Shown piece by piece: positions 49,801 to 61,631 of a stretch of 64,000 nucleotides of DNA (position 1 is its first letter; every line of letters starts with the position of its first letter). A model generated the notes under the pieces. It was not told the DNA's origin and searched no databases. It saw only the letters and a program-made list of their open reading frames with translations. The DNA is from Hermodice carunculata (Eukaryota > Annelida > Polychaeta > Eunicida > Amphinomidae), in contig OZ026625.1 of NCBI GenBank assembly GCA_964020975.1, positions 10,892,920-10,956,919 on the forward strand, read 5' to 3'. A program made the position numbers and the translations under genes.

Positions 49801-50295
49801 ATGCAAGGATGGACAGATGACTGGAAACGGGGAGTTAGAGAGAAAAGTACACTAAAAGCATATAAAGTGATGGAAAAACCAAAGAAGAGTACGTGTTGGG
49901 ATGGTAGTAAAGGATCTAAACTATTATTTCAATGTAGGGCGGGGGTAATTAATCTTGAAAAGAGACAGCAAAAATGGACAGCAGGAAGTGACGGTAAATG
50001 TAAAGCATGCACACAGGGGGCGGACGAAACTATAGATCACTGGCTATTTTGGTGTACAGCATATAGTGAAAGGAGGGACAAAATTTTCAGAGAATGGAAG
50101 AGGGAAGACCAAAATTGTAAGAGCTTGGAACAAATTAAACAATGGGAGGAGAGCGAAAGGGTTGCATGGTTTTTAGGCTTAAAGGGTGATCTTCCGGGGA
50201 ACAGGAGGGGTATTAAATTAGTTCAGGACTACCTGGTAGGATGCTGGGAAGCAAGGAAAAGACGTAATGAGGTAGGAGGTAATTCGATACAATAG
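46786..50295 (+). CDS. LINE ORF2: APE-type endonuclease and reverse transcriptase
   Basis: The frame opens after a stop at 46762-46764 and overlaps ORF1 by 40 nt in the -1 frame. 46786 is only a GTG. The first in-frame ATG is at codon 82, after essential endonuclease residues, so initiation must be unusual. The APE endonuclease (~38-285) shows YVNCRG (N45), LAETHI (E72), GDFNGHIG (187-194) and GSDHNWM (H277). The RT (~520-810) shows IPKKGPGSELDQCRGIAIS, NGFRPGR, FLDVRKAYDRVW, LKQGCVLSPLLFALYI and FFADDIVLM (FADD 754-757). A zinc tail (CKAC...DHWLFWC) lies near 1072-1090. All catalytic motifs are intact over 1169 codons. Confidence 0.9.
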   Translation: MGTGKLDIPATTRESTKTKNGKQQRESKQKRNRNTRKELKFGYVNCRGYKGKIADIGNVLESESLDIIALAETHIRNEEIGMIESPEGYDMISKGRGSGEKKGGGVGFLIKKGVKWHEIRHDHWEDDSEVKNETQWIGIESRGNKVAIGVVYVGREGLNEWNDQIYDRVRMMTSDIQQQGYKIFIAGDFNGHIGNGWEGIQGGDREINRNGTRLLNFTREYGLRITNRDVQCRGKWTWASGQRQTIIDYILVDNDIFGMIQKCEIDEEGRLDIGSDHNWMTLTLNMDVRKCDNAGSKWVWNINKDSDWEGYRERLQVELAEWKTKWEAEGGVQQMSDDLTRIILKVAHEKIGRKRVPIEKLGYRIDRELKGAINQRKAKNKAWRLARKNRLPEDEIETAKRLYLECRKNVTDMKAKRRAKDNEQMTQKIMESGREGSTIFWRQVNRNKRKKAQEITHKGKKTDVKEDIQEALKDHWDKINDPRWGQGVVPQTHAEYRQDQWDPELCHRINNIEVKIAIEGMRLGKASGTDNILSEFIKKGPEEIEESLQFLFNAIISEKQVPKQWNSHRITYIPKKGPGSELDQCRGIAISSNLGKIFSRIMYRRMGKIVERLGLLGEIQNGFRPGRRVGDHIFTLTQILEWARQKRRKVYMAFLDVRKAYDRVWRSALWEKLNSLGFGGNFLQILKAMYRDVECTLTLGDVEVENAQLNIGLKQGCVLSPLLFALYIRNLGDKLMECNKGVRAGEQKIPGLFFADDIVLMAESPKELQDMLNIVGEYGNKWRLEFSTDKSQIMTLGKKPDENRKWHIGKFQIPEGEEKLIEIGEVDAYEYLGIKIKTTGRGMFRYHVQKIQQKVNRTKGMIKATANNSFNRAFTARVLWDRVAIPGMLYGLDVISINAGDIKEFEKVQNEMGKWILGAPPCTASEAVLGELGWLSINDRIAKSKLNYWGYLQEIDDNRWCRKVYLESVKEQTKWIRDIDEIAEKYDLKGPDEVEDWKVYVWKTIMQGWTDDWKRGVREKSTLKAYKVMEKPKKSTCWDGSKGSKLLFQCRAGVINLEKRQQKWTAGSDGKCKACTQGADETIDHWLFWCTAYSERRDKIFREWKREDQNCKSLEQIKQWEESERVAWFLGLKGDLPGNRRGIKLVQDYLVGCWEARKRRNEVGGNSIQ

Positions 50296-50557
50296 ATTAT
50301 TGGAATGTGGGACTGGAAGGGAAAGTTGGTAGCCCTTTTAAGGGCTCCCTTGGCTGTTCGTCTGTAGACTGTTCGTCAGTGCAGGAACATGCCAAGGGAA
50401 GTGCCTTTGCCTTAGAGGCGGGATCATGTGGGATGGGAAATGAGGGAAAGTAAGATTTTAACATATTTCTTTTTCTCCTTTTCAGGTCTCCTGTGCCAAC
50501 AGGACCGCGGCACAAAAGCGGTTGACCACAGAATTATTATTATTATTATTATTATTA

Positions 50558-52857
50558 AGCAAAGCTGGGTTGATTATGATGATGAAGACACTATACTCAT
50601 GGAAATATTTTAGAGAATGCTATCCTGCTTTGAGGAGTTATGTGAAATTTGTATGACATGACTTTTTTTATTCCAATACTCAACATTGACCACTGTTGCA
50701 CAGTGGTTGCGCCCAACGATGAGAGACAATAAAGAATAAAACAAAGTCAAGTCAGTGAAGAAAATTTGTCAGTCGATGCATCACAGGCAGCATATCACAG
50801 TCATGCATAACGGTGTCCTGTACATCATGCACATGATAACCTGGGGGATGGGTGAACGTCTATAGATCAGTTTGTTGTACCTTTAAAGCAGGCAAGCACC
50901 ACTGGATAGGTCTCCATCCCTGTATTTTGACATAATCTTGAAACCACAGAACATGAAACATTGAACTCTCGAGCAGCCCTTGCTTGGGACCAGCCAGCAC
51001 GATCGCGAAGTCCCACAATTTGCCATTTTCTACCATCTTCTTAACGGTCACGTGTGGTTTCCATGTTGGTCTGTGTTTACACTGGCCAGTGACACACTTT
51101 TCTGACAAATTTTGACACCATGCCCTGGCCATTGAAATTAGTGCTCATGGTACAACAAAAGGGAGCCAATGATGCATGACATTCAAAACAAAAACAAAAT
51201 TGATCAGATAACACATTTAGGATCCTATCTTGCCCGCTACTCATTCCTATAAGGAATTATAGGCACTTGTATATGGCATTCACTAAAATATTTCCATGAG
51301 TATATATATGTATATATGTACAACATAACTCCTCAACACAAAACTGATGCGACGGGCTTTAATTTTTGTGCAAAATATTCAAACAAAACACCACCCACGC
51401 TCTTGGGCTTGGGCAGGTCCAAAGAGAATACTATTAGATAGTGCTATGGAATAATGTGGTGCATCTTAAACTTCCATTGTAAATCATTCCACATGATCAG
51501 ATAGCCAAGGTCTACTTTTTTTTTTTATTAGAAATCTTTCACCAGCAATCCTGTCATTTCACATGAAGTTAGAGATTCTTCTCGAAAATAAGATCATCAG
51601 CTGTCTCCAACTATGGTATAGTCACTCAGTCTTGCGTCTCAAACACCGTTTCCAGTCAAGAGGACTGTCCCAACAGGACCAAACACGGCCAGCGCTTGGA
51701 ACTGTGGGACTGAACCTGTGGATAATCTCACCAGGGATTAGGATTTACTTAAGACTGTTTAATTATTGAAATACCAGCCGGGATAAGTTTACCTACTTTG
51801 TACTGGTCTTGATTGTTAATATATTGTTATTGTTAAAGTTATATCATTGTTGTCATTCTTTGTTGAGTTCTGCTAATATTTAGAAGGTGGGTATCGTAAC
51901 AGGACTAAGGATATGTTATCCCCTTTAGCACTTTTTTGGGGGAGGGGGGGTAGAATGCACATCACTCTTTTTATTTCTTCTTCTTCTTCTTCTTCTTCTT
52001 CTTCTACGTCAACATGAGCAAATTGGAGTGTAGAATTTATGTTACTATTTTTGCAGTTGCGATTCAAAATATTTTTTCTCTTGGGTGTCTATTTTCTCGG
52101 TCAGTGATGGACCAATGTTTACGAAGTCATTAAAATGTGAAGCAATGTTCTGTGTGTCTCTAATATGTTTGTTACCAACATTAAAATACTTGGAGGACGG
52201 GGGATTCTTTTTGTGTGTTTCATTTATTTACGACATCTTTAATTTCATTCAGTGTATTTTATTATATTTTTTGTATTTGTAAACTTTTGCCTGGTAACAA
52301 GCATATTTTGCCCTTGTAATCATAGAGTGGGCCTCATATCAGTAAGCATTCTTGAAATTTTCTCAAAAGATCATCACACCTCTCGTTTTCTGGTCCGATA
52401 GTATGAACTTTTCGTATAGGATATCTCTATGTTTTATTTTGTTCAGAATATCTTGGGTGATCCATTTTTAAGTTTTATATTCGATAAATTTTCTCTTTTT
52501 TTTTTGAAGTGTTTTCCAAGATTACTGCTTTTCATTCCGCTGTATTGTGCTGTGAGGGGCACAGACGCCTCAATTTATCAGTTTGTAAACAGACTTCATC
52601 AAGAGCCAATGGTGCTAACAAGCACGGCAAGTGTCTGAACTGCATGATGATGTTGAAATTCTGAACACCCCAGCTATGGACAGCAGAGAACGTCACATAT
52701 TGAAAATGCACTGCCAGTTATATATATTCTTTGACACATGAGATTATTATGCGAAGGACTGCCCGTGCTTACTTATTAATATAATGAAATATGTATTCTA
52801 TTGGTGTATCTATCAGATTGATACTTTTATTAAGGATTGTGGAGCAACTTCAAAATG

Positions 52858-52892
<35 letters not shown>

Positions 52893-53634
52893 TGATACGG
52901 TTTGTTCTTTTGATGTGTTTCGAGAGATTGAAGTCAGGGAGACTCTATGCAAGGTCATCTTTGAATACAATCTGAGTATCCGACCCGTTCTGTCTCTTTG
53001 ATGTAGATTGATCTATAAAATGACCACGTGGTCTAATTAAGCTTTTCCTGTTTCGCCTATCTCGTAAAATGATAAAGTTTCGACTGGCCTTTTGCGAGAT
53101 ATTCGTTAACAATACAGCCAGCATTACTTTACTCGCTAGTTTCTTTTTTTTTGGAAGTAAAGATTCCGTTTATCCCATTGAGAGGAAAACCTTATCAATA
53201 TGGGTCTGTTTTATTGGTCTGTGTTTTCCCTATTATTTCTGCTGTGAATGAACTGGCAAACAGAATATCCTATTTCGTAGCCTTATTGCTGTATTCATCA
53301 TCTTCTTCGAGCCCGTTTAATACTTAGTTGTTATGTTTGGCAGTGACAATCATCTCTTGTTAGATCGCTAATTTGCTTTTTCTTTTATAAGATAATTAAC
53401 AATTCATCGTGTTCATCAGCTTTACTTTCTAAATTGCTGAGATGAAGCTTCATAGGCTTTGGTTCATCATGAAAATGCTGTTTTATTGTGGTCTCCAGGG
53501 CAGCAAGAGAGCTTATTTTAGACCAGTGATAGTACCTACTGGGGCTACTGAGGGCGCGTTGCACCGCAAGTCTCAAGTCATTAAATCGGTCTCGAAGCTG
53601 CTCTCATTCTCAGCTGACTCTTGTTGGCTTCTTC

Positions 53635-53676
<42 letters not shown>

Positions 53677-53936
53677 TCCATTTTTTTTTTACGTAACAAG
53701 TTCTCATTAGACAAGCTGTAGTTGTAGTTAACTAAAATACTGGTCCCATCCCCCGAAAAAACCTCACAAGAGTCCAAATTTATTGAGGGAGAACTATAGA
53801 TAACAGAGATCGAATGAAAAGAGTCACTTTCACTTTCAATAGAACTGTACTGACTTAATATCCGCGTGCGGCTATGTTTACATAATATGATGATGAGCGT
53901 GGCTGTAGATACATCAATGTGGGCTCACCAGAAAAC
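50558..53936. other. intronic sequence, no exon recognised
   Basis: Microsatellites: (TTC)n about 51977-52004, (TA)n about 52860-52890, (GT)n 53636-53672. A minus-strand 90-codon frame (50860-51132) is protein-like but matches nothing I know. No carotenoid oxygenase exon was found here, consistent with one intron. Confidence 0.45.
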
Positions 53937-54003
53937 AGTTATAAGAATTATTAAAGTGTGTGTGTGTGTGTGTGTGTCAACCCACACTTTTCTGTTTTTC
54001 TTT

Positions 54004-54075
<72 letters not shown>

Positions 54076-54721
54076 TACCAGCAAATTTGTCCGAGACTTT
54101 TCTCGGACACTATTATACATAGAAACTCCAAACTTTGCATGATTGTACCTCCATACAAAGAATTTGACCGTTTTAAACAGAGGAATGAAGATGTTTAAAA
54201 TTATGCAAATTAGGGGCATTTGAAATTTTAAATCTTGAATATCTTCAAAAGTATAATAGATAAAGATGTCATTCCAACTTTTACTAGGGGGTTATTGACC
54301 AGTGCGCATCTAATGAATCTAAAGCAAAGTTGTGGCCATTTACATTATGCTAATTAGCAGCATTGGAAATTTTAAAACTTGATTATCTTCAAAACTATTA
54401 TAGATAGATATGTCATTTCAACTTCTACTAGGGGGTTGTTGACTATTACGCATGTAATGAATCTAAAACAAAAGTTGCAGCAATTTAAATTAGGCTAATT
54501 ACCAATATTCGAAATTTTCAATCTTGAATATATTCAACACTATAATAGATAGTGATGTCATTCCAAATTTCAAATAGGGGGTTGGTGACCATTGCGCACC
54601 TAATGAATTTAATAATAAACGTTGTAGCAATTTAAATTATGCTAAATAGCACCATTAGAAATTTTAAATCTTCAATAACTTCAAAGCTATAATAGATATT
54701 TTGCTATGCAGCAAATCATCA
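53937..54721 (+). repeat. second copy of the (CTTT)n / ~120 bp unit repeat
   Basis: Same order as 12137-13360: GTGTGTCAACCCACACTTTT, (CTTT)n at 54003-54077, ACCAGCAAATTTGTCCGAG, four to five AT-rich units, and the terminal hairpin TTTGCTATGCAGCAAATC at 54703-54720. It has fewer units than the first copy. Confidence 0.78.
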
Positions 54722-54940
54722 TTCCTAGTTACTGACCGTAAACTCCACACGCTCATATATACATGCAAAGGAGTTCTTTGTCCACTCATGTGCCTATTAA
54801 TCAACTAACTGACAGTTCTAGGCAGAGCCATAAAAATCACCCTGTTGCCATTGTCGGCCTTCAGGGTCGACTAGCCATCCTATGCGCTCAGCTGAAAATA
54901 AAATAATGAATTAAATAGACGAAACTGCTATAATACTTAC

Positions 54941-55051
54941 TAAAGTTCCGCGCACATACTGCGGAATATGTTTTTCCCAACGAACTGGAAAGTTGTCCCA
55001 CTCTTCTTTGTTGCTGGTAATCAGTAAGTCAAATCCTATGTCCGTGGGCTG
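54941..55051 (-). CDS. carotenoid oxygenase, penultimate exon (37 codons)
   Basis: Minus-strand frame QPTDIGFDLLITSNKEEW... to EKHIPQYVRGTL ends at a strong donor (TTA|GTAAGT). Joined in phase 0 to the terminal exon it gives IPQYVRGTL|LRTGPGQF, matching the conserved 'G-x-I-P-x-W-L-x-G-T-L-L-R-x-G-P-G' entry of the family. The proposed acceptor is TTTTTTTGCGAACCAG|CAG at 55052, preceded by a T-rich tract. The exon start is therefore inferred. The initiator methionine must lie in a further upstream exon that I could not find. A (GAT)n LINE tail sits ~25 bp upstream of the acceptor. Confidence 0.75.
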
Positions 55052-55075
55052 CTGGTTCGCAAAAAAAGAGCAAAG

Positions 55076-55216
<141 letters not shown>

Positions 55217-58100
55217 TGTTATCGGGGTACAGCAAAAAACGGAACATTGCATGGTCTGCTGGATATTCTTTGTTTAAATTGCGTTAAAGATAAGTTTCTG
55301 TTTGCTACGGGTAAAAGTTTCCATGATTTGATTGCCGAAGGGAAAAAATCTTCAAATAAAACAGTTCTCGAAAGGGGGCTGGTCTGACGTGGTAAAATTC
55401 TTATGATATTATAATGAAGTTTCTCTTCATGTACCGGAGCATTGGGCTAATTAGCATGTAGGTAGTTTGGGGTTAGTCCGTGAACTATTTTGTACATTGT
55501 GATAAGTTTTAATCTCTCCCTTCTCTAAGCCAAAATTTCCCAACCAGTTTCTTCGTATAAGCTTTCATTGGGCGTGGTTCGCATAGCTCCAGATACCATG
55601 CGGGACACAGCCAATTGTAAATCCTCCAATAGTTTTTCGTCCGTTTGTGCACAGGCCACATAACCGTATTCTAATAAAGGTCTAATGAAAGAGGTATAAA
55701 TTACTTCTAAGGTTTCTCGGTCAAAACGGTACTGTAAGTTTTGTAGTATGGTTAGCTGTTCAGAGGCTTTCGGGACAATTGCCTTAATATGATCGTTCCA
55801 TTTTAAATCGGATTTTAGAACCAGGCCCAGATGTTTGTGTTGAGAAACATTTTGATGCCCTTGAAAAACGAGAGTTGGGTGGTCAGGAGGCCGCCTCTTG
55901 AGAGAAATAAGCATGGTGTCAGTTTTGACAGCATTGAAGGAAACAAGTCATTCTTTAGACCATTGGTTTAAAGAAGCAAAATCACTATCGATGACTGCAG
56001 CAGCATGAACAGGATCATCGATAGTAAGGAGAAGAAATATATCGTCCGCAAAAAAGATTAATTTCTGAATTTATAATATTATTGTTTTTCTAAATTAAGA
56101 AGAGTAAGGGACCAAGAACTGATTCTTAGGGCACACCAGCATTTATAGTACCCCAGCTTGATGGCTGACCGTCAAGAACTGTACGCTGTTTACGGTTTTA
56201 AAAACCAAGCTTCAAACCACGATGAAAGAGAATCACTTTTTTCCAACTTGCTCAAGAGACCTTTATGCCAGACCTTATCAAAGGCCTTGCTAATTTCAAG
56301 AAAAACAATTCTTACTTCCTTTTTCTTGTCGATGGGCAAGCGGAACTCAGGATAAAGAGCAAATAAATCGTTAATTGTAGAGTCGCCGGGTGTAAATCCC
56401 TACTGATTTGCAGATATTACCGTGTTGTCCCGAAGAGAAAAGTTAAATGTATGTTTAAAAACTGTTGTTTTTTTCATTGCTTTGCCTGTGCAACTTACAA
56501 GGGATATGGGAGGGTAGTTATTGAATAAAGTTTGTTCATTTTTTTTTACATAAACAGGTGAAACATGAGCGTTTTTCCAGACAGAAGGTAAAATATTTTT
56601 CATTATAGGACAGATTAAATAATTTTGTTATAGGCTTGTAAATAACAGGAGCAGCCTCTTTCAAAAGCCTGGGGCTTTTTCCATCTGGACCAGTAGCTTT
56701 AGAGGTGTCAAGACTTTTATGTAAGACGAGAACTTCATTTTCGTTGATGTTCAGATCACCCATAATATTGGGAGGATGATCAGGAGGGATGGATCTAGAA
56801 CCGTTGAAGTGTTAAGATTACTGTGGCTCAGGAAAAAAGAATTAAACACCTCGGCTTAGGCAGCACTATCGGCTGTGTGTTTCCCATCGCATAATAAGGA
56901 TGGAATTGACTGACGATGGTTCTTATTAAAAAAAATATATTCAAGGGTCCTCCACCAAGCTTTGTTTTCTTTTCGGAATTTTTCAAAAAGTCACCCAGTT
57001 TATTAGTGTACTCTTCCTCAGACAAGTGGAGATGGTCTTGATATAGATTTCTTGTTGGGTTATAAGTAGCCCATTTCGTGGCTATGTGGTCCGTTTTTAC
57101 CTCCTTTGGCTTTGGTGGAAGCAAGCATAACCTTACATTTTTCAAGACGTAAGGACGAGTTGTACCATGGTAGGTCATCGGGGCGAATGGTGACTTCTTT
57201 ATTGGGGATGCATTCTTTTGCTGCATGCATAAAGGTATCGGACCACGAAAGACAACACTCAATGACATCCTTGGATGCAAAACAATTGTTCAATTGAATT
57301 TGACAGAGATACTCACGAAAATGGTTGAAAATTGCCTTCTCGTATTCTCAAATTAATCTTTTCTAAACTGGTTCTTTTTTACGCGGATATAGAATGTTAA
57401 CAGACACTATGCTATGATCAGAGTTGGCTATTGGTGGTAGGACACATGGTTTACAAATAAAATTGGGGAATGTTAGAAATTATTTGATCTAAGCACTGGG
57501 AAGTGGTACTAGTGATCCTGGTGGGTTCTTGAATAAGAGAAACCAAAAAGTTGGTGGTACAAAAATGGCTGAGTTTTTTGCTTGGTGCCGTGGTAAAGTC
57601 GGCATTAAGATCACCAGTTAGGATAACATTTTGGTTCCTGAGAGACTTGGCTTGATGGAGATTGGTTTGTAAATTTCCAGAAAGATACCGGGGAGTCCGG
57701 TGTTCTATAGATAAACCCAAGAAAAACATTTGTTGTTATGTATTCTAATTTAAGCCCATAATAACTCAAGATCAGGACTTTCTAAGTCAAGACGCCTGGA
57801 CACTAAAAACTGCTGGGACGCGTAAAGGCCTGAGGCGGTCTTTGTGCATTATTGGAGAAGCTCGCGAATGCAAGGTCATTATTAAGAATATTTGGGGACA
57901 AAAAGGTTTCGGAGACACATATAAGATCGTAATGTTGGGCAATAACAGAGCGAATACACATAATTTTGTCTTGGGACAAGCTGCGAGCACTAATATGACA
58001 AAATGTTGTGTCGCAGGAGTGATCAGGTGCAACAAGAGACCCTGGATTTAGATTAATATCTGCAGCCAATAAAATTAAAAGTGAAGAAATTGTCATATGG
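55217..58100 (-). mobile_element. near full-length ORF2 of a broken CR1-group LINE with a 2A-like start
   Basis: From 58096 downwards: MTISSLLILLAADINLNPGS (2A-like), CHISARSLSQDKI and DLICVSETFLSPNI (endonuclease), NVILTGDLNADF, LDQIISNIPQ, then RT: LDTSKATGPDGKSPRLLKEA, NILPSVWKNAHVSPVYVKKN, NNYPPISLVSCTGKAM, HKHLGLVLKSDLKWNDHI, FIRPLLEYGYVAC, and a C-terminus reading TMYKIVHGLTPNYLH, then FEDFFPSAIKSW. The coding region ends at the (GAT)n tract. Numerous stops and frame changes show a dead copy. The RT catalytic segment around 55915-56400 is poorly preserved or deleted. Confidence 0.85.
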
Positions 58101-59970
58101 GGAATTAGTTTGTGGAGAGACGACTCGCCAACACGTTACTCTTCCATTCCAGTTCTCTTTATTGCCTGCTGGTCCAAGTAGGGGCTGTCGGAGCAGGCAA
58201 CCTGGGAAGAAGTTGTGGTCAGTTCTCGCTCTCTTCCGAAACTGCCTCTCTATACAAAGATCATAATATATAAGTGTGTACTATTTTGGGTAATGGGTTT
58301 CAAGCTGACCAATGGAGTATACCGTTTAATTTTGGCCAAAAATAAAATTTTCATCATTTCCGTTAGCCCCCGGCACTTTCTGCGGCGGTAGTAGTTGCAG
58401 ACGTGACAAGCTGTCGTTGCCAGAATAAATTTAGACATGAGTACTGACGTATAACAAAAAGTGTAACGTAGCCCAATATAGCTTCCAATTTAGATCAACA
58501 ATTAATTTGTACTTCATTCTCAAGTGGGGAATGGGGGGGGGGAACGAGCACCCATTAACCTGTCTTAACAACCTTTCCACTATACCAAGAATCTTAGAAG
58601 GTAATAAAAAGACCATAAATATGGGGTACGTGCGGGTCGCATCACTGTTACAGGCAGGCCATATGATCATTTCTCATAAAATCAGCAAATTTTGAAAAAT
58701 TTAAGTTCACAAATGCCAAACTGGCATTCTTCTAGTACTTCCCGAGCCAAATATAAGAAAAATTTCCATATTCCTTTAATAAGTACTCTGTATTTCCAAA
58801 ATATTAGTAATATCTCGCTGGTCCCCATAGGTACCGACCCGTATCTCGCCATATCTCACAAAGCGAGACTAGGCAATCAGGCATGCAGTTGGGATGGGAA
58901 CTCAATATGCATGACTGTCGATACTTTTGCATGTAAATGGAAGATTTTCGAGAAATATGTTTACGAGAGATGTGAACCATAGTATGATATTCGCCTAATA
59001 GACATGAAATATACCATACACATAAAGGCAGATGTTGTACCAACTGAAAAAAAAAACTCTACAACATGGAAGTAAGTATGAGTAATTCGACCGTTATACA
59101 TATAACAAAAATATTGTAACTATTAACCCCAATACATTGCATAGGTATATCAAAAGTGTGTAAAATAGTACGTCTCAACAAGTTATAAATGTATTTGAGA
59201 GCGCCAACAAAGAAAAACGTGAAAAGTATGCAGTCACATAACACAGAAAAAGCAGGCAAAAATATAATACAATAAAACATTGAAGTCTATTTTGTCGATG
59301 GATAGGCTAGAAGTGCAAAACATGGTACAAGAGATTTGATGGCATCTGGAAACTGGAAAAAAATGCTCGTTTGCTTTACCACGACACCCCCCCCCCCCAC
59401 CACGGTGGCACACGGTGTCACAGTGTTGACACTGAGAATCAAACAGTCGGACAGACAGGTGTTACCTCAGCAAGTTAGCAACTATCTGTATTTGGAACGT
59501 CAGTGCAGAACATGTCCCAGTTGAAAAGTCTGACAGATGGGTCACTTGCAAGAATAAAGTGGCATACAAAGTCTTACTCTAGTGATTGCGTCACACAACT
59601 TTGTTGAACACAAAAACACACTTGTGAATACACTAAGTGGATGATAAGGATGGTCTGTAAAGGTAGAAAAAGTAAAGTAAGAATCTGTACACGCTGTCTA
59701 TTACGTGCATATAAAACAGGTTAAGCCTTCAATTGTGTAGGTAAGAAAAGTTTTGTTGTTAACACCAGTATCGTCGAATAAAAGTTATCGTGGCACAAAA
59801 GTCAAACATTTGGACTGTAGTTGGAGGACTAGAAAGTTGCTGTGATGGAGATCACATTGGTCAGACTACTGGATTTCTGTAAAACAGGGCCAATCCGTTT
59901 CCTTGAAATAATCATAAATGTACACATGGAGGTTTGTTCCATTATCTCTAATGTTTATGCAATCATCATG
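58101..59970. other. no gene recognised (expected location of the N-terminal carotenoid oxygenase exon or further upstream)
   Basis: No minus-strand frame resembles the start of a carotenoid oxygenase. The hydrophobic frame at 59059-59280 (MFYCIIFLPAFSVLCDCILF) could pass for a signal peptide, but no supporting splice context was found. Confidence 0.3.
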
Positions 59971-59974
59971 CACA

Positions 59975-60665
<691 letters not shown>

Positions 60666-61284
60666 GGGATGGCTACTCTTTGCATAGAGTAGAAACGTTT
60701 GCAAAGTGTATTTCTTGCGATGTGTGCATCCCGTTTCGTATTTTGAGAAATAGGTACGCCGAAGTGTGTGTGGGTAAAGTGCCTTCCGGAAAAACAAAAT
60801 GAAACACCAAGGTAAAGACGGGGAGGACTTGTTTTGTTTCGTTTATCAGAAACTAAGATAAATAATGCTTGAAATGCATTAAACGTAGCCTTCCACTACG
60901 TCCCCCTGATGGATTTCCTCCTAAGATCATCATTTAATCGCTCAGCGGAGAAATAAAAAAGAGGAATTGTGTCCCCTGCGAAGAAGAGCTTCATGTTTCA
61001 GACATATGCAAGTTGTCAGTGCTAAAATCCGATAAAATATTGATTGATTGAAACTGTTTATTATAAAGCCAGGGTTATATCTAAAACATAAATATACATG
61101 AGCATGATATAAGATAGTGTAACAAAGAAATATACAAAAGAACATGAGCGACTAATGAATGTTCAGTGCAGTGACAGCCCACCACTTTCCTGGACTGCTA
61201 CTATAGGAATTTCTATAGTTTGTACCTTAATTGTTTCAGAGAGAGGGATATGGACACCTCTATCCCGCAGTGAGGTCTCTCCAG
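60666..61284. other. no gene recognised
   Basis: Short frames only, no domain. Confidence 0.35.
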
Positions 61285-61525
61285 CAGGTGTCAGGGTCAT
61301 TAAGGGGCCTATTGACTATAGACTTGGGCCCCAGACAAACATACAAACTGGCTACCAAACTATTGTTTTTCAGTACACACTCATTTCTCACCTGCCAGGC
61401 CTAAGATAACATTTAATTCTTAACCAGACTATTTTAATTAAAGTTTACAAACTCGATAAAAGAATGTTTGCCAGGCTTGGAGCACCTATCATACAACGTA
61501 TCCCCTACTTTCCTGTTTTTTAATT
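61285..61525 (+). repeat. direct repeat R, copy 1
   Basis: Begins TTAAGGGGCCTATTGAC and contains CTTGGGCCCCAGACAAAC and AAAGAATGTTTGCCAGGC. Copy 2 lies at 63782-64000 in the same orientation, ~93% identical by eye. Confidence 0.85.
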
Positions 61526-61631
61526 AGGGCTGATAACTGCTAATAGCTTGCCAACTGAATGCTTTGTTACCTTCATAAGTAATTTAGTTTAAACATATTT
61601 ATTTCAACTGGATCGCCCCATGGTACATCTT

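Larger units (their letters stand above)
45405..50557 (+). mobile_element. apparently full-length LINE with two open ORFs (PHD/esterase ORF1, EN-RT ORF2)
   Basis: About 5.15 kb: a ~300 bp GC-rich 5' UTR (ATTGCGCAGCGAGCGAGAGG), ORF1 (45704-46804), ORF2 (to 50295), and a ~240 bp 3' UTR with small hairpins (AGCCCTTTTAAGGGCT) ending in (ATT)n at 50532-50557. An esterase ORF1 and an APE-endonuclease/RT ORF2 place it in the CR1/L2 (Jockey) group; the exact clade is uncertain. No stop interrupts either ORF, suggesting a young copy. A target duplication could not be identified against the repetitive flanks. It lies antisense in the carotenoid oxygenase intron. Confidence 0.88.
45350..54940 (-). other. 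9.6 kb intron of the carotenoid oxygenase gene
   Basis: Bounded on the minus strand by donor TTA|GTAAGT (54941/54940) and acceptor TTCAG|CTG (45350/45349), phase 0, joining GTL to LRTGPG exactly as relatives read across this point. It contains an open two-ORF LINE in the opposite orientation, a tandem-unit repeat and several microsatellites. Confidence 0.75.

Noticed and set aside
50860-51132. Missing exon of the carotenoid oxygenase
   Set aside because: The frame does not resemble the family, and exons 54941-55051 and 43916-45349 join in phase without it.
59059-59280. Signal-peptide first exon for the carotenoid oxygenase
   Set aside because: Hydrophobic start only. There is no clear donor in the right phase and no similarity to known N-termini.
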